Shown here: positions 1-9,564 of the stretch, in pieces | How positions within the stretch are numbered: the first letter of the stretch is position 1 | How the letters are laid out: each line of letters begins with the position of its first letter | Virus record (IMG/VR): IMGVR_UViG_3300035698_013319 | Coordinates: 1-46,982 of that record | DNA: 46,982 bases | DNA from: a virus | Reading direction: 5' to 3' (one strand) | Translations under genes and position numbers: made by a program | Notes under the pieces: model-generated | What the model was told of the DNA's origin: nothing | What the model saw: only the letters and a program-made list of their open reading frames with translations | The model's database searches: none

Positions 1-1119
1 ATCTACACTCGGAGAAGTCATTATATCGTTCATTGGAACAACAATATTATTCACATGATTAGCGCTAGACTCAGTATCCTCTAGTTCTTCTATTATAGTT
101 TTATCACCTTTGCCTGTAAGTTGATTACCGTATGATTTAGTCTCATTTAATTTGTCTACATCAATCTGTTCAGTAGGAATAATTGTATTAATTTTTCCTG
201 GTGGTAATTCCTTGTCTTTACCTTCATTTTCACCAGAAACAGTTTTACCTTTTTGTACAGCTAATGGTGTATACCTAGCATCACTATCACTTCTATGTGT
301 GACTGTAGAGTACATTAAATCTTTTGCGCCCTCTAAAGCTTCCTCTTCATTTAGTCCATAGTAGTTTTTACTTTGCTGCATTTTCATAAACTGACGCCCT
401 TCTGCACTATCGAGAAATGCAGGTAAAACATTGTCGTCTATGTATTTCTTTATTTTTTTAGCCTGCGCTGATCCGTCGTTTATATGGAAATTCTTTCCAG
501 AAGCTGTTTTCATTATAGGCTGCTTGTAAGAAACACCATCTCTATCTACCATGTCTTCGTAAACAATAGTCATTCCAGGCGCAACTTTACCCATAATTTC
601 TGGCGTAAAAATATCTGTCATTTTCTTAGCCTTACTGTAAGGGTCTAGCTCAGCCTCCTGATCTCTGTTGAAATATTCAAGTTCACCTGTTTCATTTTGC
701 TTAGCAATATGATCCTCCCAACTCTTAAAGTTAAGAAGGCCCTTGTCTTTCCCACTTTGATAACGCTCGTATTCATTTAAGTTCTTGCCTATAACATCAA
801 GTCTTTTGTCTCTTAAAATTTTCGTTCTAAGTACAGCCGCCTCTTGTTTGAATTGAGGAAGCTCAAAGCGGCCTTCGTATTTATCTGTAAGATTTTGTAC
901 CTGCTGTTGGTATTCTTCAGCTACAGCATCCCTATGAGGGTTTTCCCCGGGAGCCGTCTCTAACGTAGATAAAGCTGTCTTGAATATATTTTCAGCCTCA
1001 ACTCCTGTGTCGTACTGATTTATCCTAGAATCTGTTAACTCAGAAAATTCCTTTAAAGGTTCTCCCTTCAAAGGCATTATAACTGGTTTAAACTCAAAGC
1101 CTCCTTGTAATGTTGCCAT
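1..1119 (-). CDS. Candidate internal virion (cargo/ejection) protein, 3' end outside window
   Basis: An open frame of 373 codons starts at ATG 1119 (MATLQGGFEFKPVIMPLKGE) and runs off the left edge without a stop. The protein is hydrophilic, with long charged helical stretches (EAENIFKTAL, EYQQQVQNLTDKYEGRF) and no membrane segment in the visible part. It begins 11 bases after the preceding gene and is the third gene after the muzzle protein. In crAss-like phages this position is occupied by large internal proteins ejected with the DNA and then by the giant virion RNA polymerase. I assign the role from position only; it could also be the N-terminal part of a larger protein. Confidence 0.55.
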   Translation of the reverse strand, partial: MATLQGGFEFKPVIMPLKGEPLKEFSELTDSRINQYDTGVEAENIFKTALSTLETAPGENPHRDAVAEEYQQQVQNLTDKYEGRFELPQFKQEAAVLRTKILRDKRLDVIGKNLNEYERYQSGKDKGLLNFKSWEDHIAKQNETGELEYFNRDQEAELDPYSKAKKMTDIFTPEIMGKVAPGMTIVYEDMVDRDGVSYKQPIMKTASGKNFHINDGSAQAKKIKKYIDDNVLPAFLDSAEGRQFMKMQQSKNYYGLNEEEALEGAKDLMYSTVTHRSDSDARYTPLAVQKGKTVSGENEGKDKELPPGKINTIIPTEQIDVDKLNETKSYGNQLTGKGDKTIIEELEDTESSANHVNNIVVPMNDIMTSPSVD

Positions 1120-1130
1120 AGTTTTTTAAT

Positions 1131-2048
1131 TTAAGAATTAGCAGCAGTAGCCTTTTTATTATTCTGAATGTCTTTTAATTGCTGAATTAAAATTGGATCT
1201 CCCCCTGAAGCCTCAAGCTGCTGAATTACAGGTCCTAAAGTACCTCTTCCATTATCCCTCATAGCAGTCATAGTCATACGCTCTCTTTCGAGATCCTGAT
1301 TATTTCTCATAAACTGGTTTCCCGTTAAACTAGAGAGTAAGTTGTTTCTGTTGCCAACTTTTTGTTGCGTCTGCAAGAATTGATTTTGTTGTTCAGAACC
1401 TTTCATCTGATTAAAGATGTTTGTGTTCATCGCATTTTCTCTGTTTTTTGCAAAAACGTTTCTACTGTTAACATCAAGAAGTCGTTTATCTTCGTTATTT
1501 CTAGCAGTTCCTATATCTTGAGAAGCTCTTGCGTTTGCGTCCGCAGACACATTTGAAGCTTGAGCTTGATTCATTCCAGAATTTCTTCCCGCAAGGGTTG
1601 TCATTCTAGCTTGATTTCTAATATCTTGAATTGCCTGGCTGTCTTGCCGGGTATTATCAATCATAGAACTTCTGGTTAATTGATACGGTTGCGTTATAGG
1701 CATTTCGTTTATGTTCTTTCTATTCATGAGAAAGTTACCAACAGCCAAAGCGTCGCCTGTATGTCTTTTTATAGCGTCACCTGTATTTGGGTCGTTAAGA
1801 AATTCACCAATTTTGCTTCCAAAGTTTCTAGCGCCCGCTTTAAACTTATCCATACCATTGACATCAGCCATGTTTCCATAATCAGGTTGATTGACCATAG
1901 TCATTGCATCAGGACCAACAAAACCTTCTTTATTAAGTTGTCCGTATGTTAATGGTCTAGAAGAAACTTTTTCAAGATCATTAAACATCTCACGAACAGG
2001 ACCTCCTCCTATATATTTTTTTAGCTTTCTTTTTCTTTTAGGTAACAT
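1131..2048 (-). CDS. Candidate internal virion protein, Asn/Gln/Arg-rich
   Basis: The 305-residue protein is rich in Asn, Gln, Arg and Met. It opens with a basic stretch (MLPKRKRKLKKYIGGGP) and is then largely helical, with many short polar segments (QARMTTLAGRNSGMNQAQAS, residues about 145-165). No catalytic motif or membrane span is visible. It lies 1 base after the 432-residue gene and 11 bases before the left-edge gene, so the three are surely co-transcribed. The composition resembles low-complexity helical proteins packed inside podovirus heads and ejected with DNA. That role is an inference; I do not recognise a named family. Confidence 0.55.
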   Translation of the reverse strand: MLPKRKRKLKKYIGGGPVREMFNDLEKVSSRPLTYGQLNKEGFVGPDAMTMVNQPDYGNMADVNGMDKFKAGARNFGSKIGEFLNDPNTGDAIKRHTGDALAVGNFLMNRKNINEMPITQPYQLTRSSMIDNTRQDSQAIQDIRNQARMTTLAGRNSGMNQAQASNVSADANARASQDIGTARNNEDKRLLDVNSRNVFAKNRENAMNTNIFNQMKGSEQQNQFLQTQQKVGNRNNLLSSLTGNQFMRNNQDLERERMTMTAMRDNGRGTLGPVIQQLEASGGDPILIQQLKDIQNNKKATAANS

Positions 2049-2049
2049 G

Positions 2050-3348
2050 TTATTTCGATTTTCTCATTTCTTGTTCAAATTTTAACAACTCAAGAGCCTC
2101 TTCATAACGCTCTAAGTTAAGCCTGGCAGAATTTAAGCTTGGGGGAAAAGTAGAATTTTCTACAACTTCCTCAGCCTTGGCCTTCAATTTACTGATTTTT
2201 TCAGAAAGTTCTGCGTAAGTTCCTCTTTTAAAATCTCTTCCAGTGGCAAATTTAAGGTCAGTAACAAGTTCTTTAGAGCTCTTAAGTCTGTTGCTATAGA
2301 TAAAATCACCCCCGGTCATCTCAACACCGCCATCAGGACCCTGGTGAGTTTGTCCGTTAATCATAGACATATCAGAGGATATTCTTGAAAGCTCTCCATT
2401 AAACGCTTGAGGATCTCCTCCTTGGTGTTCTATCGTCTCACCGTCTTCAGCTAAGTACTGAGGCGCTATGTACCCACCATCGGCCGCATAATAATTTACT
2501 CCAGAAACGCCTTGTGTTGGAAATGTACTTAAAGAACCCTTATCAGACTCCTGTCTCATCTGGACAGTTTTCTGTATCCTGTCTTTATCCATTTCAGCTT
2601 GTAGTTCTTCTTCTTGTTGCGCTTGTTTCTTTCCACCGATTATCCCACCAATTCCACCAATAACGCCACCTGCAAGCGCACCCCAAGGTCCGAATTTAGA
2701 TCCTGCCGCAGCGCCACTCATTGCGCCACCGACACCACCCTGTAACCCTGGCTTATCATCCGAGATTAATCCAGACACAAGGGGGCTTGCCATTCCCATA
2801 ATTCCTGCTGTATTGCCAATTCCTTGTGCATTTTTGTCAAGAAAAGAACCGAAGCCATACTTAGGCAGTTCTCTTTTCCCCACATAGCCACCATTATATA
2901 ATTTAGGTGTTGATTCTTGTGCTGCAACTGAGTTAGCAATTTGCTTCTCTAGTAATGGATTTACTCCAGGAGCTCTAGTGCGATACCTATAATAACCATC
3001 ATTGTCAGGTATATAATTTCCACTATCATCTCTTCTTATTGATCCAGCTCTTTGAGACTCAGCATGTTCGCTACTGTAATAATCTTTAAGTTTATCCTCT
3101 ATTCCATCATCAGCAGGAACAAGAAGCCTTCCATCAAAACCTGTTAAATATGGAGCTTTAAATTTTCCATCAACTAAATAATCTTCATACTTTTTAAAAA
3201 CACCTCTTCTCGCTTCAGTTAATAAAAGAGCAGGAATATCAACATCTTCAATGTCTGGATTCTTACCAAGCCATTCTTTATATTTTGCTTGCCCAGTTTC
3301 ACTAAGTTTTGTTCTTTTTAACTTTTTTTTCTTTGGATCGGTTCTCAT
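2050..3348 (-). CDS. Candidate ejection/internal virion protein with Gly-rich hydrophobic segment
   Basis: The 432-residue protein has a basic N-terminus and a Gly/Ala-rich hydrophobic stretch at about residues 175-239 (GGAMSGAAAG, GALAGGVIGGIGGIIGG). A long charged region follows. Around residues 330-355 is QTHQGPDGGVEMTGGDFIYSNRLK, a motif of the type 'NG.tH..GGv.m..gefI.S.RL' that I associate with virion proteins of Bacteroidota podoviruses. Glycine-rich membrane-active segments are typical of proteins that phages insert into the host envelope during DNA ejection. It follows the muzzle gene by 7 bases. The role is inferred from the segment and position. Confidence 0.6.
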   Translation of the reverse strand: MRTDPKKKKLKRTKLSETGQAKYKEWLGKNPDIEDVDIPALLLTEARRGVFKKYEDYLVDGKFKAPYLTGFDGRLLVPADDGIEDKLKDYYSSEHAESQRAGSIRRDDSGNYIPDNDGYYRYRTRAPGVNPLLEKQIANSVAAQESTPKLYNGGYVGKRELPKYGFGSFLDKNAQGIGNTAGIMGMASPLVSGLISDDKPGLQGGVGGAMSGAAAGSKFGPWGALAGGVIGGIGGIIGGKKQAQQEEELQAEMDKDRIQKTVQMRQESDKGSLSTFPTQGVSGVNYYAADGGYIAPQYLAEDGETIEHQGGDPQAFNGELSRISSDMSMINGQTHQGPDGGVEMTGGDFIYSNRLKSSKELVTDLKFATGRDFKRGTYAELSEKISKLKAKAEEVVENSTFPPSLNSARLNLERYEEALELLKFEQEMRKSK

Positions 3349-3355
3349 AATTTTA

Positions 3356-6300
3356 TTATCTAACTAAGGGTAAAGACTCAGCGTTGACTCCATATAAATA
3401 TATTGCATAATTAGAACTTTTCCCAACGCCATCTGCTGTATAGTCCTCAACTGTATTTGAATATATTAATCTAGCCGTTACAAAAGCATCTATAAATCGC
3501 TTTCTATCGTGCCATTTAACGTCGTTATTTATTTTAGTTTCATCCAGTTCGTAGAATGGCTGAATCATTGCGTTTTCTCTTCTACGCATAATATCCCTGA
3601 ATGAGTTGAATCTCCAAGTGTTATGCACATTTCTACTATTCCCAGAGAGAGCTGTTGGATTTACAGATACTTCCCCACTGTTTTGATAGTTATTAAATAC
3701 AATTACCTTATCGATTGTTTTGTCTCTTAGCGATATATCGCCAGGTCTAACAACTTGTGTGTTCCAGTTAAGTCCTCTAAGCTGTCCAGAAACGCCCGGT
3801 CCATAGTTAAAGGGAAATACAACGTCCACAAATGATTCGAAGTATTCCTGATTAAAGTATCTACCCCTTATCTCCTCGGAAGTATTGCCTCTGTATACTG
3901 AGGATGAATTAATTATAAAAAAGAAGTTTCCATTTCCATAAGCGACAGGCGTATAATCATGCACTGAAGCCCACGCTTCTATATCTCCAGAATAAGAATA
4001 CGTCCAACTATTTTCTCCGTCTTTTTTAGTGACAAGTATTCTGTTATAGTCCGCATCGTATCCTGCTGTAAATCCAGAAGTGTAAAACGGATTATCATCC
4101 GAAGTAGAGAGTGAGCTGTTATCTCTAAAGAATCTCCTAAGTCCAAAGCCACTTACTTCTTTAAGTGAATCTGTAAGTAAGAATGCTTTGCCTATTTTCT
4201 CATTTACAAAGAAGTAGCCAAGCTTAGAACTAAACGCAGCGTATTTACTTCTTGTGCCTGTAAAGTTATCATTTCCGTCAAGGGCAATAAGTTGTGGCTC
4301 TCTTCCAAATACATCACCAGACCCAAGCACAACTTCAGCGGTAGAAGAAACATTCATAATTTCCTTACCAACAGTTCTGTATAACCCAAACTCTTGATGT
4401 ATAAGTAGTGTATCATTAAGTGAGTCCACATTCCAAATAGCACCTCTATCTCTAGGCATTTGATAAAAATCATTAGGCAAAAATAAGCGTATGCTTGCTA
4501 ACGGATTAGCACCATTTCCTTTTAAAGACCTCGCTATAAGATTCTCGTCTGTTTGATTGTAGGTCTGAGAAGGATCAAAAGGAATTATACTTTGATCTAC
4601 ATTATTGATAGAAGTATAATCAGTATTATAATTTCTCGGTTGAGGAATCGCCATAAAGAAATGCCCCCAATTGTCAAGAACCGAAGCTCCTTCATATACT
4701 TCAGGCACTTCATAATTAGCATATCCTCCTGGCGCAAAAACTTGAGGATTTGATAGTGTTTTTGGATACATCTTTTCAAACCACTCATCACCCTCATAAA
4801 TAAGTCCTGCATTCATCGAGGTATAGAGACTGTATCCATACCAGTTAATTCTTCCCTGGCTGTTAATGCCTATGTCTCCGGTTTCTAAACCTAAAGCGTT
4901 ATCCATAACATTAAAAGAAGGAGCGCTCATTTTAGTATAAACCTTCTGTAAAAAAGTATCGCCACCAAAAAAAACAAAAGATTGTTCTTCACCTGCGCTA
5001 CTTTGATAATCTGCGTATGGATCATACGGAATATCAATTACCTTTCCTGTAGATACTAATCTTTGCTCATAGAAAGAGTTATATAAGTTAGTCTTAAAAG
5101 TCATTAGAGATACTAGGAATCTTTTACCTGTGTTTGATGTCACCACAGAGTCAACCTCTACATAATAAAACTCTTCTCTAAATCCGTTATTGACTTCTCC
5201 AGAAGCATTATCACCATCTATATATTGTCCATTGTCTACTTTAACAACTAAATGATCTGTGCTATTTAAATATAAATTACAACTCGTAGGTGTAGCCCAC
5301 TCATCATCAAACACGTCTGTATTATTTGTTTGTTTGAATCCATCAGAAAAGGAGCCTCCTGTATTTGACCAATACCATTGCTCAAAAGGTGTTAGTTCTA
5401 TTTCTGCCTGAATTTGTAAATAAGAAGGCTTAGTATTTGGTTTAAACTTTAAAAGATCCGGCGGATGAAGTCTTACATACTCATCAGTACCTGAAGCAAC
5501 ATCTTCTGTTCCGAAAGGATCTGTACCGTTAAACATAACAGTTGATCCAAGAGAGAGTGTGTCACCAAGGCCCCTCTCAGCATACACTATTTCAAAGCCT
5601 TTTACCTTATCTCTTATTTCTTTAGGTATAGCAATGTTCTTTACTTTTATACCTAGCGCTTTTCCGAAGTATGCTTCTGTTGCTCCGTCTGAATTGTAGC
5701 CCGGTATGTCTTGAGAAATATTTATTTCTCCTGTAATAAGTGGAGGATTTACATCTGAGTCTGGCTGACCGAAGTTGTGTGATGAAAAAACACAAATTCT
5801 ATCACCAGTTTTCATATCAAAAGCACTATTCATAGCGCTTATTGATGTTGTTTCATTATTTTGCATTGTCACAAAAATAGCGTTGTTTAATGAATATTTT
5901 CCTTTAGATCCTGTTTCTTTACTTATTAAAACAGAAGAAATAACATATCCGATAACGCTAGAATCGTTTGGATTTATTAATGATGTTCCTGGAGTTCTCC
6001 CTGGATAATTATTGGTATTTGCTGCGTTTGTAAAATAAGAAGTCAATATAGTGGGCTCTCCAACGCAAACATAGAACCTATATTCATCATTCCAACTTCC
6101 GTCAACAAATGGAAGATAGAGACCCGTAGACTGATTTATAATACCTAATTGAAAATTATAATTAACAACACCGCCTTCAATAACCAAGTCTCTGTCTGTT
6201 CCGTTTTCAATGTCTGTTATGACGGCCCTACTTTTTATCCCTAAAAATTGATTGTTTATTAAAAATAATTTAGCACTTTCTCTAAGTACAGGATCATCAG

Positions 6301-7915
6301 GATAATATGAATTAAACTGACTAAGACCTTCCATAGTTGTTGGTAATCTAGCTTCTGTTTTAGCTTCTATTTCTGTGTTAGAAGGTTCTGTTCCACTTGT
6401 AACCAAAGCAGGTTGAAGACCCCATTCAGTAAGCTTTACGAAACTTGGTAACTTGTGATGTAAAACATTACCTGTTCCTTCTGTGTATAAATTTCTTCCA
6501 CCCGGCGCAAGCGTTCCATCTGCATAATTAGTGGTGCTGTCGTAATCATCATCTTTTGTAAGAGGATAATACTCGTCAAGATTTTCCCAATACCCCATGT
6601 CACCTTCATTCCGAGTGTCATCATAGGTTGCTGTTTCTCGGAAGTGAAAACGCTTTGCTCTGTTATTTATAGACTTATATCTTATCTCTGACTCTGGAAG
6701 TTTTTCTGAATTTACAGCTAGAGTAGATGTGTAAGCATTATCTTCAGGTACATACGTTGTATCCGCAGGTCTACCGGGAATATGAAATGCAGAAGAAGTG
6801 TTTCCGTTGTTTAGCACAAAACGTATATAAAGCGCTACAATTTCTCCTGGAGCAAACGATCTAGCAAGATAAATTGTTTGTGGGTCTTTATAAGATCCAC
6901 TTGTAGAATTTAACTGTATATCCGCACTAGGCGTCCATTGCACTAATATATTATTAGCATACTTTTGATACTTTACAACATCTTCACTGGTAGTATTTGC
7001 TAGGTAAAGCACGTCGTTTAGTATATGAACGTTCTTTACTTTTTCATACGTAGCATTATTTACTACAAGTTCTTGAACCAATAGATCTTGAGAAACCTCA
7101 AGTCCAGTATATGATACGACAAGCCTATTACTTGTTATAGGGTATTCAGATATTTCTTTAGCAGAAGTGACGCCTCCTATTTTAGAAAGAACGCCCATCT
7201 TTATTCTTTTGTACGTTACATCTACGTTATTAAGCCTTATTACAATACTTTTCCCGGCAACAGCATTTGGCTTATCGCCCTCTACGCTATTGTACGCTTT
7301 GCTTGTGCTGTCTGAAATTATTGTAATTGGATTTGTTGGCGACATCCAGTTTGTTGATGAGCCATCATCTGTCATGTATGCAAAAAAGAAGTAATACACT
7401 CCCGCAAGAAGGCCACCTCCTCCTAGGATTTCCTGTATTGTGTAGGCCGGTGTAGCGACATCCGGAAATAGTTTTAGCTGATTTTGGTTTATATAAACAG
7501 ATTCAGTTAAATCACCTAAATTAAGAATCTTTGGCTCATTAAAATTATCAGTAATAACAAGCACAAGTTCTTTGTCGGTGTTATAAGTAAAGGTTCCGCT
7601 AACAGGATAGTCTTTGTTGAAATTTAAAGATACATGATCTATAACTAGATTAACAAGCGTTCCTGATGAATCAAGTACTGAAATTGTACTTTCATCAAAA
7701 GTCTCTGAGTGTATAGAGAATAGTATTATCTTATCGTCAGGTATACTTACGCTTCCAATGATAAGCCTAGTATCGCCTATAGAGTCTTCCACAAAGCCTT
7801 TTTCGTTCATTAACGTTGCGGGACCATCGACAACCATGTTTCTAGCAATCCTCCAGGTTCCGTCTGGTTGATCTTCTAGCTTTACATCCTGGTTTATTCC
7901 TTTTACTGGCTTCAT
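3356..7915 (-). CDS. Muzzle / tail stabilization protein, crAss-like
   Basis: This is the largest gene in the window, 1519 residues. The N-terminus (MKPVKGINQDVKLEDQPDGT then WRIARNMVV) has the pattern 'GiN.D....d..dGt.r.a.N', seen in the large muzzle or stabilization proteins at the distal tail of crAss-like podoviruses. The rest is beta-rich with many Tyr, Asn and Asp turns, consistent with propeller and sandwich domains; there are no membrane spans. Length and position (after ring proteins, before internal proteins) match the family. It should plug the tail nozzle and hold the genome until infection. The ATG at 7915 is followed directly by the conserved N-terminus, which supports the start. 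Confidence 0.72.
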   Translation of the reverse strand: MKPVKGINQDVKLEDQPDGTWRIARNMVVDGPATLMNEKGFVEDSIGDTRLIIGSVSIPDDKIILFSIHSETFDESTISVLDSSGTLVNLVIDHVSLNFNKDYPVSGTFTYNTDKELVLVITDNFNEPKILNLGDLTESVYINQNQLKLFPDVATPAYTIQEILGGGGLLAGVYYFFFAYMTDDGSSTNWMSPTNPITIISDSTSKAYNSVEGDKPNAVAGKSIVIRLNNVDVTYKRIKMGVLSKIGGVTSAKEISEYPITSNRLVVSYTGLEVSQDLLVQELVVNNATYEKVKNVHILNDVLYLANTTSEDVVKYQKYANNILVQWTPSADIQLNSTSGSYKDPQTIYLARSFAPGEIVALYIRFVLNNGNTSSAFHIPGRPADTTYVPEDNAYTSTLAVNSEKLPESEIRYKSINNRAKRFHFRETATYDDTRNEGDMGYWENLDEYYPLTKDDDYDSTTNYADGTLAPGGRNLYTEGTGNVLHHKLPSFVKLTEWGLQPALVTSGTEPSNTEIEAKTEARLPTTMEGLSQFNSYYPDDPVLRESAKLFLINNQFLGIKSRAVITDIENGTDRDLVIEGGVVNYNFQLGIINQSTGLYLPFVDGSWNDEYRFYVCVGEPTILTSYFTNAANTNNYPGRTPGTSLINPNDSSVIGYVISSVLISKETGSKGKYSLNNAIFVTMQNNETTSISAMNSAFDMKTGDRICVFSSHNFGQPDSDVNPPLITGEINISQDIPGYNSDGATEAYFGKALGIKVKNIAIPKEIRDKVKGFEIVYAERGLGDTLSLGSTVMFNGTDPFGTEDVASGTDEYVRLHPPDLLKFKPNTKPSYLQIQAEIELTPFEQWYWSNTGGSFSDGFKQTNNTDVFDDEWATPTSCNLYLNSTDHLVVKVDNGQYIDGDNASGEVNNGFREEFYYVEVDSVVTSNTGKRFLVSLMTFKTNLYNSFYEQRLVSTGKVIDIPYDPYADYQSSAGEEQSFVFFGGDTFLQKVYTKMSAPSFNVMDNALGLETGDIGINSQGRINWYGYSLYTSMNAGLIYEGDEWFEKMYPKTLSNPQVFAPGGYANYEVPEVYEGASVLDNWGHFFMAIPQPRNYNTDYTSINNVDQSIIPFDPSQTYNQTDENLIARSLKGNGANPLASIRLFLPNDFYQMPRDRGAIWNVDSLNDTLLIHQEFGLYRTVGKEIMNVSSTAEVVLGSGDVFGREPQLIALDGNDNFTGTRSKYAAFSSKLGYFFVNEKIGKAFLLTDSLKEVSGFGLRRFFRDNSSLSTSDDNPFYTSGFTAGYDADYNRILVTKKDGENSWTYSYSGDIEAWASVHDYTPVAYGNGNFFFIINSSSVYRGNTSEEIRGRYFNQEYFESFVDVVFPFNYGPGVSGQLRGLNWNTQVVRPGDISLRDKTIDKVIVFNNYQNSGEVSVNPTALSGNSRNVHNTWRFNSFRDIMRRRENAMIQPFYELDETKINNDVKWHDRKRFIDAFVTARLIYSNTVEDYTADGVGKSSNYAIYLYGVNAESLPLVR

Positions 7916-7935
7916 TTTAAATGTCTTTTAATCTA

Positions 7936-8319
7936 TTAATCCTCCATGAAAGCCAACTCTTTATCTTTCTTATCTAAAGAAAGAATATAGGAACCGGCGA
8001 TAAATGTATTTATTGATTTCTTTACTATTTTTCCGTCCTCAACAAGCTCAAGATCCATAATAACCTCATAAGAATTTCCTTCTTTAAGAGAAACTATAGT
8101 TACCTCTCTATAGAGTATAGCATCTGAAAGTATGTTCTTAAGATATGATCCACGCTTTCTATCTTCTCCTCTTGTGCCTGGAAGATCTTCGGTTCCATAA
8201 AGCTTCACCTTTTGGTGATGCATCCACATACCAAAGCCAAGATCTATGTTCAACACAATAGTCTTTGCGTCATATACCCTTTTAACAACTGCTTTATACT
8301 CTCTTTTTATTTTGCTCAT
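7936..8319 (-). CDS. SNase-like (OB-fold) protein in tail cluster, probably non-catalytic
   Basis: The 127-residue protein reads like a staphylococcal-nuclease fold: KRVYDAKTIVLNIDLGFGMW, then HHQKVKLYGTEDLP, then GSYLKNILSDAILYREVTIV. In active nucleases the equivalent segment is V.DGDTi.l...g.....vRL.giD.PE, with Arg and Glu catalytic residues. Here these positions appear as Lys and Pro and the DGD element is DAK, so I infer loss of catalysis and a structural role. It lies between the 259-residue tail protein (10-base gap) and the muzzle gene (20-base gap). A divergent active nuclease cannot be excluded. Confidence 0.5.
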   Translation of the reverse strand: MSKIKREYKAVVKRVYDAKTIVLNIDLGFGMWMHHQKVKLYGTEDLPGTRGEDRKRGSYLKNILSDAILYREVTIVSLKEGNSYEVIMDLELVEDGKIVKKSINTFIAGSYILSLDKKDKELAFMED

Positions 8320-8329
8320 AAGTTGTGTT

Positions 8330-9109
8330 TTATAATCCTGCTATAAATTCAGTAGTCTCAGCGCCTGCAAAGAAGTCTTGAGGTAAAGTTTTAGGCGGGA
8401 TCATTCTTACCCACATCTGTCTAAACCTTTCCATTTCACCCATATCAGGCATCTTCATGTTGTTTCTGGCTTTTGCTTTATGCTCTTCATATTTTTGCTC
8501 AGCCATCGTCCAGTCTATTTTTTTATGCTCATATCCTGAAAGCAGGACTTGACTTATAACATACCAAGTAACAGCAGTCTCGTAATTATAATCATCCACT
8601 ATATACGGACAACCTGAGCTGTCTACTGGAAATCCTGCAAAATGCACTTTTATACATCCTTCTTCGAAAGAAGTTTGTATGTAATCCGGATTGAGTAAGT
8701 AGTACTCGCTATCTACTGGAGAAAGAAGTTCTGACTCGTATGTAGCGGGATCACCATTTAAGTATACCAAATCTGCACTTTGCGTTCCTGTACTACTTAA
8801 AGAGTATATTTTAGTAGTTCTTGGAAGTTTAGGTAAACTATACCCTGTATAGTCTCCTCCGTTGTTTAGCTTTCTGCCATTGTATTCTACAAAATATATT
8901 GTCTCTATTTCACAGGGCAGTTTATGCCGGTGATCTTTTATCTTTAATTCAACCGCATCTTTTACCATGGGCGCTGAAGTACCTATGTCTGAAACAGATT
9001 CTCCTATATACTCATAAGCATCCGGAATCCAATCGGTTCCTGCAAATTTCATAAGACGCATGACTCTCTGGAGAACTCGCGCCGAGCTTACTAATCTTCT
9101 TTTGCTCAT
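8330..9109 (-). CDS. Tail ring/tubular (adaptor-type) protein
   Basis: The 259-residue protein begins with a helical segment (RVLQRVMRLMKFAGTDWIPD), then a beta region with EIETIYFVEYNGRKL, and ends with helical DWTMAEQKYEEHKAKARNNM. This helix-beta-helix layout, including a 'lP.d...i..v.y.G..L' strand, is typical of adaptor and ring proteins below the portal (P22 gp4 / T7 gp11 type functions) and recurs in crAss-like phages. Its ATG overlaps the stop of the 152-residue gene (ATGA). Membership of the tail ring set is inferred from fold pattern and place just before the muzzle gene. Confidence 0.6.
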   Translation of the reverse strand: MSKRRLVSSARVLQRVMRLMKFAGTDWIPDAYEYIGESVSDIGTSAPMVKDAVELKIKDHRHKLPCEIETIYFVEYNGRKLNNGGDYTGYSLPKLPRTTKIYSLSSTGTQSADLVYLNGDPATYESELLSPVDSEYYLLNPDYIQTSFEEGCIKVHFAGFPVDSSGCPYIVDDYNYETAVTWYVISQVLLSGYEHKKIDWTMAEQKYEEHKAKARNNMKMPDMGEMERFRQMWVRMIPPKTLPQDFFAGAETTEFIAGL

Positions 9110-9564
9110 ATCGTAATGTCGTTTAAGTTATTCGAAAACTTTTCTGCAAGCGCCCTTTTAAAACTCCAAGCCGCTTTAAATCTATAAGCGTACATGTTTT
9201 TCATTTTACGCATATTCTTCTTTTCCCAAGAAATCATATTGAATGAGTTGTCTGTGTAATACACAATCCAATCCTCACCTGTAGTTTCCCCGGCTTTTCG
9301 AGGAATTAACCCCTCATCTATAATTTCTTGTTTTCTTTTAAAAGAAGCTTGAAAATTTATACGATGCCTCTTAAAACTTCGAGTAACTCTTTTTGTTCTA
9401 AGGGTGCCAAAGCCTCCAGGTAATCTTACCTCATGACCTTCTACAGATAAATCTCTGATCGCCTTATAGTAGTCTTTTAGTACATTTCTATATGTAGCTA
9501 TATCAACATCTATATCGTCGTTAATAAATGTATAGGAAAGATTATGATTGTACCTGGCGCTCAT
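9106..9564 (-). CDS. Virion ring protein with HU/IHF-like motif
   Basis: The 152-residue basic protein contains VEGHEVRLPGGFGTLRTKRV at about residues 40-60 and then many Lys/Arg. The segment resembles the 'v.l.gfGtF..r.R' beta-arm signature of HU/IHF proteins; genes labelled IHF-like occur in the tail module of crAss-like phages, and I understand that some of these proteins are structural ring components. A role as a virion ring protein is therefore more likely than nucleoid binding. It overlaps the preceding gene by 23 bases and the following one by 4. Confidence 0.52.
   Translation of the reverse strand: MSARYNHNLSYTFINDDIDVDIATYRNVLKDYYKAIRDLSVEGHEVRLPGGFGTLRTKRVTRSFKRHRINFQASFKRKQEIIDEGLIPRKAGETTGEDWIVYYTDNSFNMISWEKKNMRKMKNMYAYRFKAAWSFKRALAEKFSNNLNDITI

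Noticed and set aside
4597-4812. 71-residue minus-strand frame inside the muzzle gene
   Set aside because: Out-of-frame shadow of a long, well supported gene without its own start context.
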